DNA of 45,380 nucleotides from positions 1-45,380 of the forward strand of contig REAP01000044.1 in the NCBI GenBank assembly GCA_004294385.1, in the 5' to 3' direction. The notes under the pieces are model-generated. The model had not been told where the DNA came from and did no database searches. It saw only the letters and a list, made by a program, of their open reading frames with translations. The position numbers and the translations under genes are program-made. Shown piece by piece: positions 1 to 9,029 of this stretch (positions are counted from its first letter, which is position 1; each line of letters starts with the position of its first letter). The DNA is from Oscillatoriales cyanobacterium (GTDB lineage Bacteria > Cyanobacteriota > Cyanobacteriia > Cyanobacteriales > Microcoleaceae).

Positions 1-100
1 TCATTCAGAATTTTAGCTGTGCTAAAATTCGAGAATGAAACAGCCCTGGGTTTCAACCCCTGTCGGACTATTGGTTGTACCTTAAGTTGACACCTATGGA
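1..100 (-). mobile_element. MITE-like element, copy 1 (partial, cut by window start)
   Basis: Read on the minus strand, it starts with CCATAGGTGTCAACTTAAG (81-99) and continues through a tract ending in GGGGTTGAAACCC, shared with copies at 24575-24707 and 45284-45380. The distal part differs: here it is a GAATTTTAGC-tgt-GCTAAAATTC hairpin (8-30) instead of the AGTCCTCT hairpin of the other copies. The outside flank is a half of the ggacacggcagtgccgtgtcc palindrome. No coding capacity; presumably mobilised in trans. Confidence 0.6.
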
Positions 101-122
101 CACTGTCGTGTCCTAATTTCAG

Positions 123-1151
123 TCACAGCAGCCCTTGGTTTAAATTACTACGGGGATTAAAAGTACGATTTGCCTGGATTTTTTCATAACATTCGCGATC
201 GAGAGTGGTGATTTCTTTTGGCGGCACGATCGCAATTTTCACCAAAAGATCAGTCCGTTCATCCTTCTTCGGCTTCGGCCACCCCTTACCCCGCAACCGC
301 AAAGACTGACCCGATCGCATTCCCGCAGGAAACTTAACAGTTATCATACCCTCAGGCACCGGCACCTCAATAGACGCGCCTAAAACCGCTTCGTCTGGAG
401 TTATCGGCACCTCACAGACCAAATTTTCCCCATCAAACTGGAAAAAAGGATGAGGTAAAACTTCTACCTTCAGATACAAATCTCCCTGCTGCTTCGTGTA
501 CGGGTCAACTTGACCTTTACCTTTTACCCGAATTTTGCTACCAGTTTTCACTCCCGCAGGAATCGAAACTTCCCCCGTAGCGACTCTCTTGGAAGTGCCA
601 CGAAATGCCTCCCCCAAAGTCAGAGAAATCGCCACTTCCGTATTGAGAGATGTTCCTGTGGCGCGGTTTTCATACCCCGCGAAATCTTCAAATCCCCCAA
701 AACCAGTCGGCCCACCTGTGGTAGTCCGGTAATTCCAGTTACCATTGCGACCCGCACTAGCACTAGCACTAGCCCCAGGGCCACCCCCGCGCCCCAGTAA
801 AGTATTGATAAATTCATCAAAACTGCCATACTGACTGAAGTCAACTCCACCAAAGTCTGTAGGCGCAGCGCCCCCGTACCCGCCCGCGCCCGGCCAGCCA
901 CTGGGAGTTGCAGCAGCTTGCTTCCAGTATTGACCGTATTGGTCATATTTTTTGCGTTTTTCTGGGTCTGACAAAACTTCGTAGGCTTCGTTAACTTCTT
1001 TAAAACGAGCTTCGGCTTCCTTGTTCCCTGGGTTCATGTCCGGGTGATATTTCCGGGCTAGTTTCCGAAAAGTTTTTTTAATTTCATCAGCGCTAGTGCT
1101 TTTGTTGAGTCCCAGAATAGCATAATAGTCTTTAAAATCTGTTGCAGCCAT
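123..1151 (-). CDS. DnaJ-class molecular chaperone (class B, CbpA-like)
   Basis: A 342-aa Hsp40 co-chaperone that should stimulate the ATPase of a DnaK partner and hand over unfolded clients in the cytoplasm. The N-terminal J domain (about residues 6-75) carries the invariant HPD triad in [11 protein letters not shown] Gly/Phe-rich linker follows to about residue 170, then two C-terminal beta-sandwich client-binding domains (about 172-330). The CxxCxGxG zinc-finger repeats of class A DnaJ are absent, so this is the class B/CbpA type; cyanobacteria have several such paralogues and the client set cannot be told from sequence. The start is well supported by AGAGGAG eight bases upstream of ATG. 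The stop codon lies only about 20 bp from a mobile-element end. Confidence 0.93.
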   Translation of the reverse strand: MAATDFKDYYAILGLNKSTSADEIKKTFRKLARKYHPDMNPGNKEAEARFKEVNEAYEVLSDPEKRKKYDQYGQYWKQAAATPSGWPGAGGYGGAAPTDFGGVDFSQYGSFDEFINTLLGRGGGPGASASASAGRNGNWNYRTTTGGPTGFGGFEDFAGYENRATGTSLNTEVAISLTLGEAFRGTSKRVATGEVSIPAGVKTGSKIRVKGKGQVDPYTKQQGDLYLKVEVLPHPFFQFDGENLVCEVPITPDEAVLGASIEVPVPEGMITVKFPAGMRSGQSLRLRGKGWPKPKKDERTDLLVKIAIVPPKEITTLDRECYEKIQANRTFNPRSNLNQGLL

Positions 1152-1958
1152 TAATCAATCTCCTCTTTATTAGTTATTAGTTGTTAGTTTTTAGAAGCAA
1201 TAAATCCCAGCTTTATGGGATAGCGAATAAGTTTGATGCTTTAGGTAAAAGTTCATCTTGCATCTCATCCAAATTATAGGTTATCAAATTTTTACCCGCG
1301 ATCGAGTGCGGTTGTTACAAGCTTGGCGATCGCAATTTCCACACCGTGTCAGATTTTAGATTTTAGACTTAGAAACTCCTGCCATCAAAGCTTGTGCTTT
1401 GCATTCCAAAGCGATCTTGGGTTTTTTATGATAACATAAAATCAATAAAACTAGATAAGCTGTTCTCCATTTAAACCAGTAACGAGGCTAGTAGGGTGCG
1501 TCATTCGATTTTAGATTTTGGATTTTGGATTTTCGATTGACCCCACGGATAAATTCGGGGGCTTGAAGATTTTAGATTTTGGGTTTTGGATTGATTCCAC
1601 CGATAAATCTGGGGGCTTGTACCACCTTTGAACTTATTGGTCAGCTAGAACCCTTACGCTTAACGGAAAACTTTAGATACTGACGCACCCTACGCCCCTA
1701 AGTTTAAATGCTGAACAGCTTACCCAAAGCAAAAAATGGGTTAGTCCACGGGAGGGTATTGATTTGGTGGCAGATGTTGACACCAAAGATATGTTGTGTT
1801 TGTCAAGGGTTTAAAGTATGAGTTTTTACTGCTCGATAGATTTAATTTAACAAATCATTACACATTATTTACTTGTCTGTTATTTAGAACACACTGTTTC
1901 CGAAAAAATAGGATAGCATGGTAACTCAATGAATTACGAACATCACTAGGGTGCTAAG
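1152..1958. other. Gene-free region of 807 bp, repeat-rich
   Basis: It separates the divergent dnaJ-like gene and the 1959 ORF. It holds the promoter side of the chaperone gene, a few taac/ttag-type heptamers (1165-1192), the inverted-repeat element at 1456-1722 (listed separately) with gattttagattttgg heptamer tracts inside it, and about 230 bp of AT-rich sequence before the 1959 ORF with no recognisable gene. Confidence 0.6.
1456..1722. mobile_element. MITE-like element with nested inverted repeats
   Basis: The outer ends are a 21-bp inverted repeat, left at 1456-1476 (TAAGCTGTTCtccATTTAAAC) and right at 1702-1722, with mismatches only in the three central bases. Nested inside is a perfect 13-bp inverted repeat GTAGGGTGCGTCA (1491-1503 / 1681-1693). 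The interior contains gattttg-type heptamer repeats and no ORF. The same outer end occurs at 33789-33879 around a different, shorter interior, which supports a non-autonomous element family. Confidence 0.6.
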
Positions 1959-2162
1959 ATGCTAAACTATTCGCTCGGCTGGCCTTGTGGCTGCTGCGAC
2001 GATTGGAAGGATAACTCCGAGAGTTGTATTGTACTTAGAAGCGGGCAACGGATTTGTCAGTCCTGCTACGATCGCAAAATCAAGACTCAGAAGCTATCCG
2101 CCAGACGCAAAAGAGCAAAAATCTCTGTATCACCGGAGACAGTAATAGAGACACTTCCTTAG
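1959..2162 (+). CDS. Small Cys-rich protein (putative zinc ribbon), unknown function
   Basis: A 67-aa ORF with two Cys pairs, CGCC near residue 10 and CQSC near residue 34, followed by a very basic stretch (KIKTQKLSARRKRAK) and an acidic/neutral tail. Four to five cysteines spaced about 22 residues apart suggest a single zinc ribbon or knuckle, and the basic tail could bind nucleic acid; both are inferences. The ATG has no convincing Shine-Dalgarno. The ORF stands alone between the element-rich region and glgC. I do not recognise the family, but the cysteine arrangement makes chance coding unlikely. Confidence 0.5.
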   Translation: MLNYSLGWPCGCCDDWKDNSESCIVLRSGQRICQSCYDRKIKTQKLSARRKRAKISVSPETVIETLP

Positions 2163-2232
2163 TCATTAGTCATTGGTCATTAGTCATTAGTCAAGCAAAT
2201 CATGACTAATAACTAATAACTAATAACTAAAT
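2161..2232. repeat. Heptameric tandem repeats (ttagtca / taactaa)
   Basis: About four ttagtca-type units are followed by actaata units, reaching into the last codon of glgC. Short tandem heptamers of this kind recur at 7324-7388, 24731-24773 and 41953-42005 and are typical of filamentous cyanobacteria. Confidence 0.8.
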
Positions 2233-3516
2233 GATAGTTCCATTAGGAATTGTGGCATTTTTCAGCACTACAACAATCCCACTGCGAATATAAAAACCTT
2301 CGCTTTCGCGATTGGCTTCTTCTACTCGGTCTTTATTAATTATTTGAACATTACTGCCGATCCGTGCATTTTTATCCACAATCGCTCGACGAATTGTAGT
2401 GTCTGCACCGATGCCGAGGGCAACTCCGCTGTTTTCCAATGCCGAATGGCGTTCGGCATCGGGTTCGTAGAAGTCAGAACCCATGACTAGGGTATCTTGA
2501 ATTATACATCCAGCTTCAATGCGCGATCGAACTCCCAACACAGAATGATCGATCCGGCACTGTTTCAGAATGCAGCCTTCAGCAATAATTGATTCCGTCA
2601 CCGTAGCATTTAACAACTTAGTCGGCGGCAAGAAACGGGGGCGAGTATAAATTGGAGCATTTTCATCGTAGAAACTGAAAGGCGGCTGAGGCTGTTTTGT
2701 CAGCGCCAAATTAGCATCATAAAAAGCTTCAATCGTTCCGATATCTTCCCAATAATCGTCAAACAAATAAGCTTGAACGTTGTGGTCTTTTGCAGATGCC
2801 GGAATAATCTCTTTGCCAAAATCAGTTTGGTCTAGGGATTCTTTAAGCAGTTTAATCAAAACCTCTTTTTTGAAAACATAAATCCCCATCGAAGCAATGT
2901 AAGGACTTTCCTTGGCTTGTTCCGATGTCAATCCCAGTTTGGTAGTATCCACCTGCATTTCTTTCAGCGCGTCACCTTTTGGCTTTTCGCTAAAAGAAAC
3001 AACGCGACCATTGTCGTCAATTTTCATCAAACCAAAATCCGATGCCCGCTTCTCATCCATTGGTAAAACGGAAAGAGTGATGTCAGCATTGGTTTCGCGG
3101 TGTCTCTCCACAAACTTGCGGTAGTCCATGCGGTAGAGATGATCACCTGAAAGAATCAAGTATTCATCAACGTCCCACTCTTCTAGCATCCAGAGATACT
3201 GACGAACTGCATCGGCTGTGCCTTGAAACCAATCGGGGTTTTCCTGAGTTTGCTGGGCCGCCAGTACCTCGGCAAATCCTTCTGTGAAGCCAGAAAATTG
3301 GTAGGTACGAGCGATGTGGCGGTTCAGGGATGCCGAGTTGAACTGGGTAAGGACGTAGATTTTGAGTATTTCTGAGTTGATACAATTGCTGACGGGAATA
3401 TCGATGAGGCGATATTTGCCTGCAAGGGGAACTGCGGGTTTGGCTCGCAGTTTGGTTAGGGGGTAAAGGCGAGTGCCTACACCGCCACCGAGAATGATGG
3501 CTAATACTCTTTTCAA
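2227..3516 (-). CDS. glgC: Glucose-1-phosphate adenylyltransferase (ADP-glucose pyrophosphorylase)
   Basis: Makes ADP-glucose from ATP and glucose-1-phosphate, the committed step of glycogen synthesis; cyanobacterial enzymes are activated by 3-phosphoglycerate and inhibited by phosphate (family knowledge). The N-terminal nucleotidyltransferase fold shows [13 protein letters not shown] and [16 protein letters not shown], and the sugar-phosphate region FSEKP; a left-handed beta-helix with hexapeptide-like repeats forms the C-terminus. I choose the TTG at 3516 as start: it follows AGGAGG by eight bases, gives 429 aa (the normal length) and begins [12 protein letters not shown]. The longer ATG-initiated reading upstream (to 3651) runs through heptameric repeat DNA and is probably not translated. 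A GH13 glucanohydrolase is divergent upstream, fitting a glycogen theme. Confidence 0.95.
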   Translation of the reverse strand: MKRVLAIILGGGVGTRLYPLTKLRAKPAVPLAGKYRLIDIPVSNCINSEILKIYVLTQFNSASLNRHIARTYQFSGFTEGFAEVLAAQQTQENPDWFQGTADAVRQYLWMLEEWDVDEYLILSGDHLYRMDYRKFVERHRETNADITLSVLPMDEKRASDFGLMKIDDNGRVVSFSEKPKGDALKEMQVDTTKLGLTSEQAKESPYIASMGIYVFKKEVLIKLLKESLDQTDFGKEIIPASAKDHNVQAYLFDDYWEDIGTIEAFYDANLALTKQPQPPFSFYDENAPIYTRPRFLPPTKLLNATVTESIIAEGCILKQCRIDHSVLGVRSRIEAGCIIQDTLVMGSDFYEPDAERHSALENSGVALGIGADTTIRRAIVDKNARIGSNVQIINKDRVEEANRESEGFYIRSGIVVVLKNATIPNGTII

Positions 3517-3756
3517 GGAACTTCCTCCTGGGGGCCGATGAACTCTCCAAGTCCAGTGTCTGACGGTGAGGACTTCTTGACAAGGGGGAAACTTGGGATT
3601 TTGGATTTTAGATTTTAGATTTGGGATTTTTGAGTTAAAATACTCAGTCAATAAATTGAGGATATTTGAAAAAAATCTTCATTTTTCTACCAAAAGCTAG
3701 ATACCCCAGCAACCTCTGCTAAAGTAGCCTAAGCCATAAGAAGCTAGGAGAATTGT

Positions 3757-5241
3757 ATGCAGATTCAAACGCCGGACTGGGTTAAACACGCCGTATTCTA
3801 CCAAATATTCCCCGATCGCTTCGCCAAAAGCAAACAACCCCGCAAACGCCTACTGCAAAACTTCATGTGGGAAGAATGGCACGAAATCCCCACCCTCCAA
3901 GGCTACAAAGGGGGCGACTTGTGGGGCGTGATGGAACAGCTAGACTACTTGCAGGATTTAGGCATTAACGCCATTTATTTCACCCCGATTTTTCAATCTG
4001 CCTGCAATCACCGCTACCACACCCACGACTACTATCAAGTCGATCCCATGTTAGGTGGAAATCTGGCTTTTAAAGAGCTTCTAGATGCCGCCCACGACCG
4101 CAACATCAAAATCGTCCTCGATGGCGTATTTAACCACGCCAGCCGTGGCTTTTTCTTCTTCCACGACATCCTGGAAAACGGCCCCAATTCTCCCTGGTTG
4201 GATTGGTTTAAAATCGAAGGCTGGCCGCTATCTGCCTACGACGGAAATTTTCCCGCTAATTATGCAGGTTGGGACGGCAATCGAGCACTTCCTGAATTCA
4301 ATCACGACAATCCAGAAGTGCGAGAATACATTATGGAAGTAGCCGAATACTGGATTAAATTCGGCATTGATGGCTGGCGACTAGATGTTCCTTTTGAAAT
4401 TAAAACACCAGGATTTTGGCAGGAATTTCGAGAACGAGTTAAAGCGATTAATCCCGAAGCTTACATTGTCGGCGAAGTCTGGCTGGATGCGCGAGAGTGG
4501 CTGGATGGCAGTCAATTTGATGGAGTAATGAATTATCTTTTTGCGGCACCGACTATCGCTTTTGCCGCCGGACATCGAGTAGATTTAGCCCAAGTTAAAG
4601 ACCGTGCTTACCATCCCTATCCGCCACTTTTTGCTAAAGAGTACGGCGACAAAATTCAGCAGGTTTTAGAATTGTATCCTTGGCCGATACAGCTAACTCA
4701 ACTAAATTTGTTAGCTAGTCACGATACTGCGAGGTTAATTACAATTGCTGGAAGCGACAAGAAAAGCGTTGAACTTGCTACTTTGCTGCTGTTAACTTTT
4801 CCCGGAGCTCCCAGCATTTACTACGGCGATGAAGTTGGTTTACCCGGTGCTCTCGATCCTGATTCGCGTCGTGGTTTTCCCTTGGAAGCTGACTGGGAAC
4901 TTGATGTTTTTGATTACCACAAGCAGTTGATCGCTTTGCGGCATAAATATTGTGCTCTCCGCACTGGAGGGTATGAAATTTTGTTTGCTGAGGGAACGGT
5001 TTATGTTTTTGCGAGGATTTTGGGGGATGAGGAAATAGTTGTTGCTGTGAATGTTGGAACTGAATCTGCAAATATTAGCTTTGAGGTGCCGGTCACTGAG
5101 CGTAGTCGAAGTGTAAAATCTCCTCACGGGAAGTTATTGTTTGGGAAAGGTGAGTTTGTTTGGAAGGGTGAAGGGGAAACTCGGCATTTAGAATTGAGTC
5201 TGCCGGCGCGATCGGGCTTAATTCTAGGTTCAGGTAATTAA
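3757..5241 (+). CDS. GH13 alpha-amylase family glycoside hydrolase (neopullulanase/cyclomaltodextrinase-like)
   Basis: A 494-aa TIM-barrel enzyme predicted to hydrolyse alpha-1,4 (perhaps alpha-1,6) glucans or maltodextrins in the cytoplasm, since no signal peptide is present. The GH13 conserved regions are all visible: DGVFNHA (region I), DGWRLDV with nucleophile Asp210 (II), GEVW with acid/base Glu240 (III) and ASHDTAR with Asp323 (IV). The N-terminal VFYQIFPDRF is typical of the maltogenic/neopullulanase group, but the CBM34-type N-terminal domain is missing, so exact specificity is open. The C-terminal beta domain contains the peptide VTERSRSV, encoded by a 20-bp dispersed repeat (5094-5113). 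It lies divergent from glgC. Confidence 0.88.
   Translation: MQIQTPDWVKHAVFYQIFPDRFAKSKQPRKRLLQNFMWEEWHEIPTLQGYKGGDLWGVMEQLDYLQDLGINAIYFTPIFQSACNHRYHTHDYYQVDPMLGGNLAFKELLDAAHDRNIKIVLDGVFNHASRGFFFFHDILENGPNSPWLDWFKIEGWPLSAYDGNFPANYAGWDGNRALPEFNHDNPEVREYIMEVAEYWIKFGIDGWRLDVPFEIKTPGFWQEFRERVKAINPEAYIVGEVWLDAREWLDGSQFDGVMNYLFAAPTIAFAAGHRVDLAQVKDRAYHPYPPLFAKEYGDKIQQVLELYPWPIQLTQLNLLASHDTARLITIAGSDKKSVELATLLLLTFPGAPSIYYGDEVGLPGALDPDSRRGFPLEADWELDVFDYHKQLIALRHKYCALRTGGYEILFAEGTVYVFARILGDEEIVVAVNVGTESANISFEVPVTERSRSVKSPHGKLLFGKGEFVWKGEGETRHLELSLPARSGLILGSGN
5094..5113. repeat. Dispersed 20-bp repeat inside the GH13 coding frame
   Basis: CACTGAGCGTAGTCGAAGTG is the exact reverse complement of bases 44663-44682 inside the NicO transporter gene. 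It also shares its core, TGAGCGTAGTCGAAG, with the array at 38891-39180. Here it is read in frame as TERSRS. Confidence 0.85.
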
Positions 5242-5653
5242 GCCGAAATGAGGAGACGGCAATGCCGTGTCCCTACAAGATTATTTTTGGTAGGGACACG
5301 GCATTGCCGTGTCCTCTATATCATTCCGGTGTTACAGGAATTGATATTATTAGTAATAAGCAGATATTGACTGCCGAAATTCTTCGCCAGTATGAATATA
5401 TTTACAAGCAAGTAATAAATTGATGTTGATTGTTAGTTATTGATTAATTGATTCTGCCTTCTTGCGAAAAAAATGATTTAAAATCTCTCCGGGTTCTATG
5501 TTCCCAGTGTCGATATCTTGGTAAGATTAAGCTGTCTTTATGCAGCTTGTAGGTAGAATAGCAGTTGAAAAAAATCTGGGCTTTCTTTTCAGGGAACCCG
5601 CAGTACCCCACGAATAGTCCAATTTGCCACAATAGTATCGGGGGCTGACAGAT
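5242..5653. other. Gene-free region of 412 bp
   Basis: Contains the palindrome pair (5250-5316), an inverted copy of the ATTCCGGT-type palindrome (5320-5346), and AT-rich sequence. The leftward open frame at 5444-5632 has no recognisable features and no ribosome binding site, so I do not call it a gene. Confidence 0.6.
5250..5316. terminator. Long palindrome pair downstream of the GH13 gene (possible terminator)
   Basis: Two copies of the ggacacggcattgccgtgtcc palindrome face each other (5250-5275 and 5291-5316), giving a stem of about 26 bp with a loop of about 15 bases. It is a dispersed repeat of this genome, and its position 10 bp after the stop codon would let it stop transcription. Confidence 0.5.
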
Positions 5654-6091
5654 TTGATTGACAACTTCTACTCTTCGGACATAATCAAAGAGCTCAGCAC
5701 TGGCGAACTGTTGCTGGTAGATAGCCGTCGCCGCAACGGTCTAATTTTGATTAAACATTTCCATGCGGAGTTTGCTGGACCAGGGGCAGCCGTCGGGAGT
5801 GCTTTTGATCTTGACTCTCAGGAGGCAATTCCCGTGGGTGACTTTTGTTTGGTTTACCCTCAATCTCCCCAAGAAAGACAGAAAGCTTACGGTATTCGGC
5901 GACATTGGGTGCGCTTGATGGAACAGTTAACGGCTAAGCCGGAAGCTTTGCAGCGTGCACAAATGCTGTTAACTCAGTTTGAACAATATTTTGATTCGGA
6001 AACAGTGGCACAAATTCCCGATCGAGCTTTAGCACTTTTAATCGGCGTATTTCCCCAGACTATTCGATCGGCACGAGAACTTGAACGCTAA
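5654..6091 (+). CDS. Conserved-looking protein of unknown function
   Basis: A 145-aa soluble protein starting at TTG; an in-frame stop at 5633-5635 limits upstream extension. It begins IDNFYSSDIIKEL and contains an N-terminal segment rich in beta-forming residues (LLLVDSRRRNGLILIKHF), then an amphipathic helical C-terminal half ending IGVFPQTIRSARELER. No catalytic motif, signal peptide or membrane segment is visible. It is transcribed convergently with hisC, and a strong stem-loop follows its stop. I do not recognise the family; codon use and HIP1 sites match the neighbours. Confidence 0.7.
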   Translation: MIDNFYSSDIIKELSTGELLLVDSRRRNGLILIKHFHAEFAGPGAAVGSAFDLDSQEAIPVGDFCLVYPQSPQERQKAYGIRRHWVRLMEQLTAKPEALQRAQMLLTQFEQYFDSETVAQIPDRALALLIGVFPQTIRSARELER

Positions 6092-6132
6092 AAATGGTAT
6101 GATTCATTTGGTTGAATCAATACCATTTTTTA
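6090..6132. terminator. Bidirectional Rho-independent terminator
   Basis: AAAAATGGTAT and GATTCA pair with TGAATC and ATACCATTTTTT around a short tttggt loop, giving a long stem with an A-tract on the left and a T-tract on the right. It lies between the convergent 5654 gene and hisC and can serve both. Confidence 0.85.
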
Positions 6133-6141
6133 TGACTTTTG

Positions 6142-7323
6142 TCAAGTCAAAATTTCTCTTATTCGATCGCAAGTTCGCTGATTTTCCTCTGGGCTACCAA
6201 CCGTAATTCGCAAACCTCCCCCAGTATGTCGAATTAAGGTTCCTTGAGCTTTTAACTGCTGCATGATTTGTTTGTGTTCGGCTTCTGCTGAATTAGGATC
6301 ATCGGCTTTCACTCGCAGGTACACAAAGTTCGCCGCACTAGGCCAAACTTGCAATTTTTGATGCTGAGTTAGCACTGCAATTAATTTGGCTCGTTCTGAT
6401 ATAGTTTCGGGAATTACTGCTAGCAATAATTGTCGCTCGATCAGGGCAAATTCGGCTGCTAATTGGGAGAAAGCGGGGAGGTTGTAAGGGAGACGGATTT
6501 TTTCTAAGGCGGCTGTGAGTGAGGGATGGGCGATCGCATATCCGACTCTCATTGATGCTAGTCTAAATGCTTTGGAAAATGTTCGCAAAATTATCCAATT
6601 TGGATGTTGATATAATTGTCCAGCTAAGGTATTTTGGCTGAATTCAAAATAGGCTTCGTCAATCACCACTAAAATATCTTCGGGTAAAGTTGACAACCAT
6701 TCTATTTCATCGGTTGTCAAAGCATTGGCGGTGGGGGAATTGGGATGAACGACAAAGACGACGCGCACGGGGGGATTTTCCGTTTGGGCGACCGCCTTTT
6801 TTGCCATTTCAAGATCAATTTCAAAAGTATCTGGTTTTCGCGGAGCACTGACAACCGGAATTCCCAGGGTTTGGGCGATAATTCCATACATCGAAAAGGT
6901 GGGATTGGCTACGAAAATCGAGCCAACTGAGCCCAAGCAAGTTGCAATTAAGAGCGATCGAATTAATTCGTCAGAACCGTTACCAACCGAAATATTGTCG
7001 GCTGTAATGGCTGTCATTGGAGGTTGAACCCCCCCTAGCCCCCCCTTGTTAAGGGGGGGGACAGGAATAGATTCGTTGACGTATTGGGCGATCGCCTCTT
7101 TCAGTCCAGCATGACCACCGTCTGGATAGCGGTTTGTCTCAATTAGCTGTTGGTAATTCCAAGCTAGCTTTTGTTTTAATTCCGCTGGTAAGTCGTAGGG
7201 ACATTCGTTCGTATCTAGGCGATCTATCACACCTTCCGAGTGCGATGATTCTCCTGATGCGGAACCCGGATGAGGAGTGTATGCACTAAGTTCGGCTAAG
7301 TCTTTTCGGATAAAAGGAAGCAT
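6142..7323 (-). CDS. hisC: Histidinol-phosphate aminotransferase
   Basis: PLP-dependent class I/II aminotransferase of 393 aa that converts imidazole-acetol phosphate and glutamate to histidinol phosphate in histidine synthesis. The motifs are [11 protein letters not shown], the YPDGG turn, the cofactor pocket [23 protein letters not shown], and [16 protein letters not shown] in which Lys251 is the expected Schiff-base lysine. An in-frame insertion at about residues 85-103 reads [10 protein letters not shown] and is encoded by a C/G-run palindromic repeat (7029-7060). It falls in a loop between the N-terminal helix and GNGSDE, so the enzyme may still be active. It is followed upstream by ppgK in the same orientation, separated by heptamer repeats. 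Confidence 0.92.
   Translation of the reverse strand: MLPFIRKDLAELSAYTPHPGSASGESSHSEGVIDRLDTNECPYDLPAELKQKLAWNYQQLIETNRYPDGGHAGLKEAIAQYVNESIPVPPLNKGGLGGVQPPMTAITADNISVGNGSDELIRSLLIATCLGSVGSIFVANPTFSMYGIIAQTLGIPVVSAPRKPDTFEIDLEMAKKAVAQTENPPVRVVFVVHPNSPTANALTTDEIEWLSTLPEDILVVIDEAYFEFSQNTLAGQLYQHPNWIILRTFSKAFRLASMRVGYAIAHPSLTAALEKIRLPYNLPAFSQLAAEFALIERQLLLAVIPETISERAKLIAVLTQHQKLQVWPSAANFVYLRVKADDPNSAEAEHKQIMQQLKAQGTLIRHTGGGLRITVGSPEENQRTCDRIREILT
7029..7060. repeat. C/G-run palindromic repeat inside hisC
   Basis: cccccctagcccccccttgttaaggggggg forms a stem of seven or more G:C pairs. It is read in the hisC frame as [11 protein letters not shown] related intergenic copy lies at 14508-14548 (accccaaccctccccttactaaagggaggg in part). 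Confidence 0.8.
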
Positions 7324-7388
7324 GGTATGATCTACTAATGACTAATGACTGATGACTGATGACTAATGACTGATGACTAATAACTATT
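7324..7388. repeat. Heptameric tandem repeats
   Basis: About eight ctaatga/ctgatga/ctaataa units fill the whole gap between hisC and the ROK glucokinase gene. Confidence 0.85.
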
Positions 7389-8096
7389 TTAATCGCGCCA
7401 CAGGACAATTCCGCCCAATAAACCGCTCACATTCGGCACTATTTTAACTTGACGTGGCAATTCAAAAACAATCTTTTTAGTATTACCACCGCCGAGATAT
7501 AAATAATCCAAACTAAACAGATTTTGTAGCGAGATAATTGCCTTTTCTAGACGGCGATTCCACCTTCTGGCACCGATAGTATCTAAGGCTAAACGCCCTA
7601 ATTGCTGTTCGTAAGTTTCCCCTTTCCGAAACGAGTGATGTCCCATTTCCAAATTTGGCACTAAGATACCATCCACAAATAAGGAAGAACCGAAACCGGT
7701 GCCAAGGGTAGCTACGAATTCAACTCCACTACCAGCAATTGCTCCCAATCCTTGAATATCGGCATCATTAGCCACTCGCACAGGTTTTCCCAACCGATCT
7801 TTGAGGGTAGTTGCTAGGTCAAAATCAATCCAAGACGGATCTAAATTGACTGCGGTTTTAGTGATGCCGCGACGCACCACACCAGGGAAACCGACGGATA
7901 CTCTGTCAAATTCTCCTTGTCCCCCGGCTAAGGAGGCGATGGCTTCCAGTACGGGTTCCGGTTTCGGTGGTTGAGGCGTTTCTAAACGGCTGCGTTCCGT
8001 TTGGGGTGTGCCTTCGGCATCCAAAACCATAACTTTAATGCCACTTCCGCCGATGTCAACGGCTAAGGTGCGAGGCGATCGATCTTTTTGAATCAT
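7389..8096 (-). CDS. ppgK: ROK-family glucokinase (polyphosphate glucokinase-like)
   Basis: A 235-aa sugar kinase that should phosphorylate glucose to glucose-6-phosphate. It shows the ROK/hexokinase elements: phosphate loop VDIGGSGIKVMVLD (about 13-26), GFPGVV, the catalytic NDAD, LGTGFGSS, and a LEMGHHSF segment equivalent to the ROK G-H motif. The short length and this motif spacing fit the polyphosphate/ATP-glucokinase group, but the phosphoryl donor cannot be settled by eye. The peptide TERSR (about residues 32-36) resembles the repeat-encoded peptide of the GH13 gene, with more diverged DNA. It probably forms an operon with the hydrolase 32 bp upstream. The product could feed glgC via phosphoglucomutase. 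Confidence 0.82.
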   Translation of the reverse strand: MIQKDRSPRTLAVDIGGSGIKVMVLDAEGTPQTERSRLETPQPPKPEPVLEAIASLAGGQGEFDRVSVGFPGVVRRGITKTAVNLDPSWIDFDLATTLKDRLGKPVRVANDADIQGLGAIAGSGVEFVATLGTGFGSSLFVDGILVPNLEMGHHSFRKGETYEQQLGRLALDTIGARRWNRRLEKAIISLQNLFSLDYLYLGGGNTKKIVFELPRQVKIVPNVSGLLGGIVLWRD

Positions 8097-8128
8097 TTGA
8101 GTATTCAGACTTGCAAGTTAATCAAATT

Positions 8129-8818
8129 TTAGTTGAATTGGCAAAACTTTTGAATCGCTTCCCAAATTTCTGCTAGAACATTTCCCAAAGAATGGTCATC
8201 TTCTAGTTCTGTTAATTGCACCCAGGGACGGTTGGCGGCAAAATTTCTGCTAGCTTGAATTGGTATGATCTTATCATACAAGCCGTGCATAATTAACGTA
8301 GGGACTTGCCGGATTAAGTTTTGTTCTGGGTATTCAGCCATATCTGCCACAAACTGATAATTCAGTGGCAGATAACGCTGTTCGCCGTAGTGATAAACTG
8401 GTAAATACTCCTCAGTCTGCCACTTTTCTAACTGTTGCTGTCCCAATACCGGCAGCCAGTGCGAGAGAAAGTCAAAAGCCGGTGCTAACAAAATGATTTG
8501 TTTTACTGATATTTGTCGCTGGGCTAACCAGGCCGCTGTCAGCCCCCCAAAACTCGAACCAATGATTGTCACTTCACCAGGATTTTTGACATTTTCTGCC
8601 TGAAAGTCAAGGGTTTGGGGTTGCAAAAATTCTGTTTCTATTTGGTGTAATTGGCGGGTAAGGGTGAGGTGGGAAAAATCGTTTTGATTGAGATCAGGAG
8701 TTTTCAGGTCAATTGCTAGGGAAGAAATGCGATCGCAGAAATATTTAGCCTTAAGGGAATCAGGACTTGATGCAAATCCGTGTAAATAAATGTAACTGGA
8801 ATTTTGAGATGGTTTCAT
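8129..8818 (-). CDS. YqiA/YcfP-type alpha/beta-fold hydrolase
   Basis: A 229-aa soluble esterase-like protein. It opens with the family's YIYLHGFASSPDSLKAKY segment (oxyanion-hole HG), has the nucleophile elbow GSSFGG, and the Asp and His of the triad in MHGLYDKIIP and DDHSLG. Members of this family are thought to be small-substrate esterases; no substrate is evident here. It lies 32 bp upstream of the ROK kinase in the same orientation and is probably cotranscribed. Confidence 0.85.
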   Translation of the reverse strand: MKPSQNSSYIYLHGFASSPDSLKAKYFCDRISSLAIDLKTPDLNQNDFSHLTLTRQLHQIETEFLQPQTLDFQAENVKNPGEVTIIGSSFGGLTAAWLAQRQISVKQIILLAPAFDFLSHWLPVLGQQQLEKWQTEEYLPVYHYGEQRYLPLNYQFVADMAEYPEQNLIRQVPTLIMHGLYDKIIPIQASRNFAANRPWVQLTELEDDHSLGNVLAEIWEAIQKFCQFN

Positions 8819-9029
8819 TAAGGATTTTTGATTAAATCTACAACTAATTATTTTAACTTAAATATGACTTTGATCCCATAATAACCAATAGTAATATCAG
8901 CCATCAGGGATATCTGTTTCATGATTTTTGGCGTAGATCATTGACTTTTTTCACAAATAAGATTAGAGTCAGCATATATGTTTTTGTTGAGCTATCGCTA
9001 AAAATCTTATCAGATCAGCGTATTTCCCA

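Noticed and set aside
3517..3651. Upstream in-frame extension of glgC to an ATG
   Set aside because: It translates heptamer repeat DNA ([15 protein letters not shown]) and lacks a ribosome site, while TTG 3516 has AGGAGG and gives the standard 429-aa enzyme.
5444..5632. Leftward 62-aa open frame
   Set aside because: No ribosome site, no recognisable features, and it lies in a repeat-containing gap.
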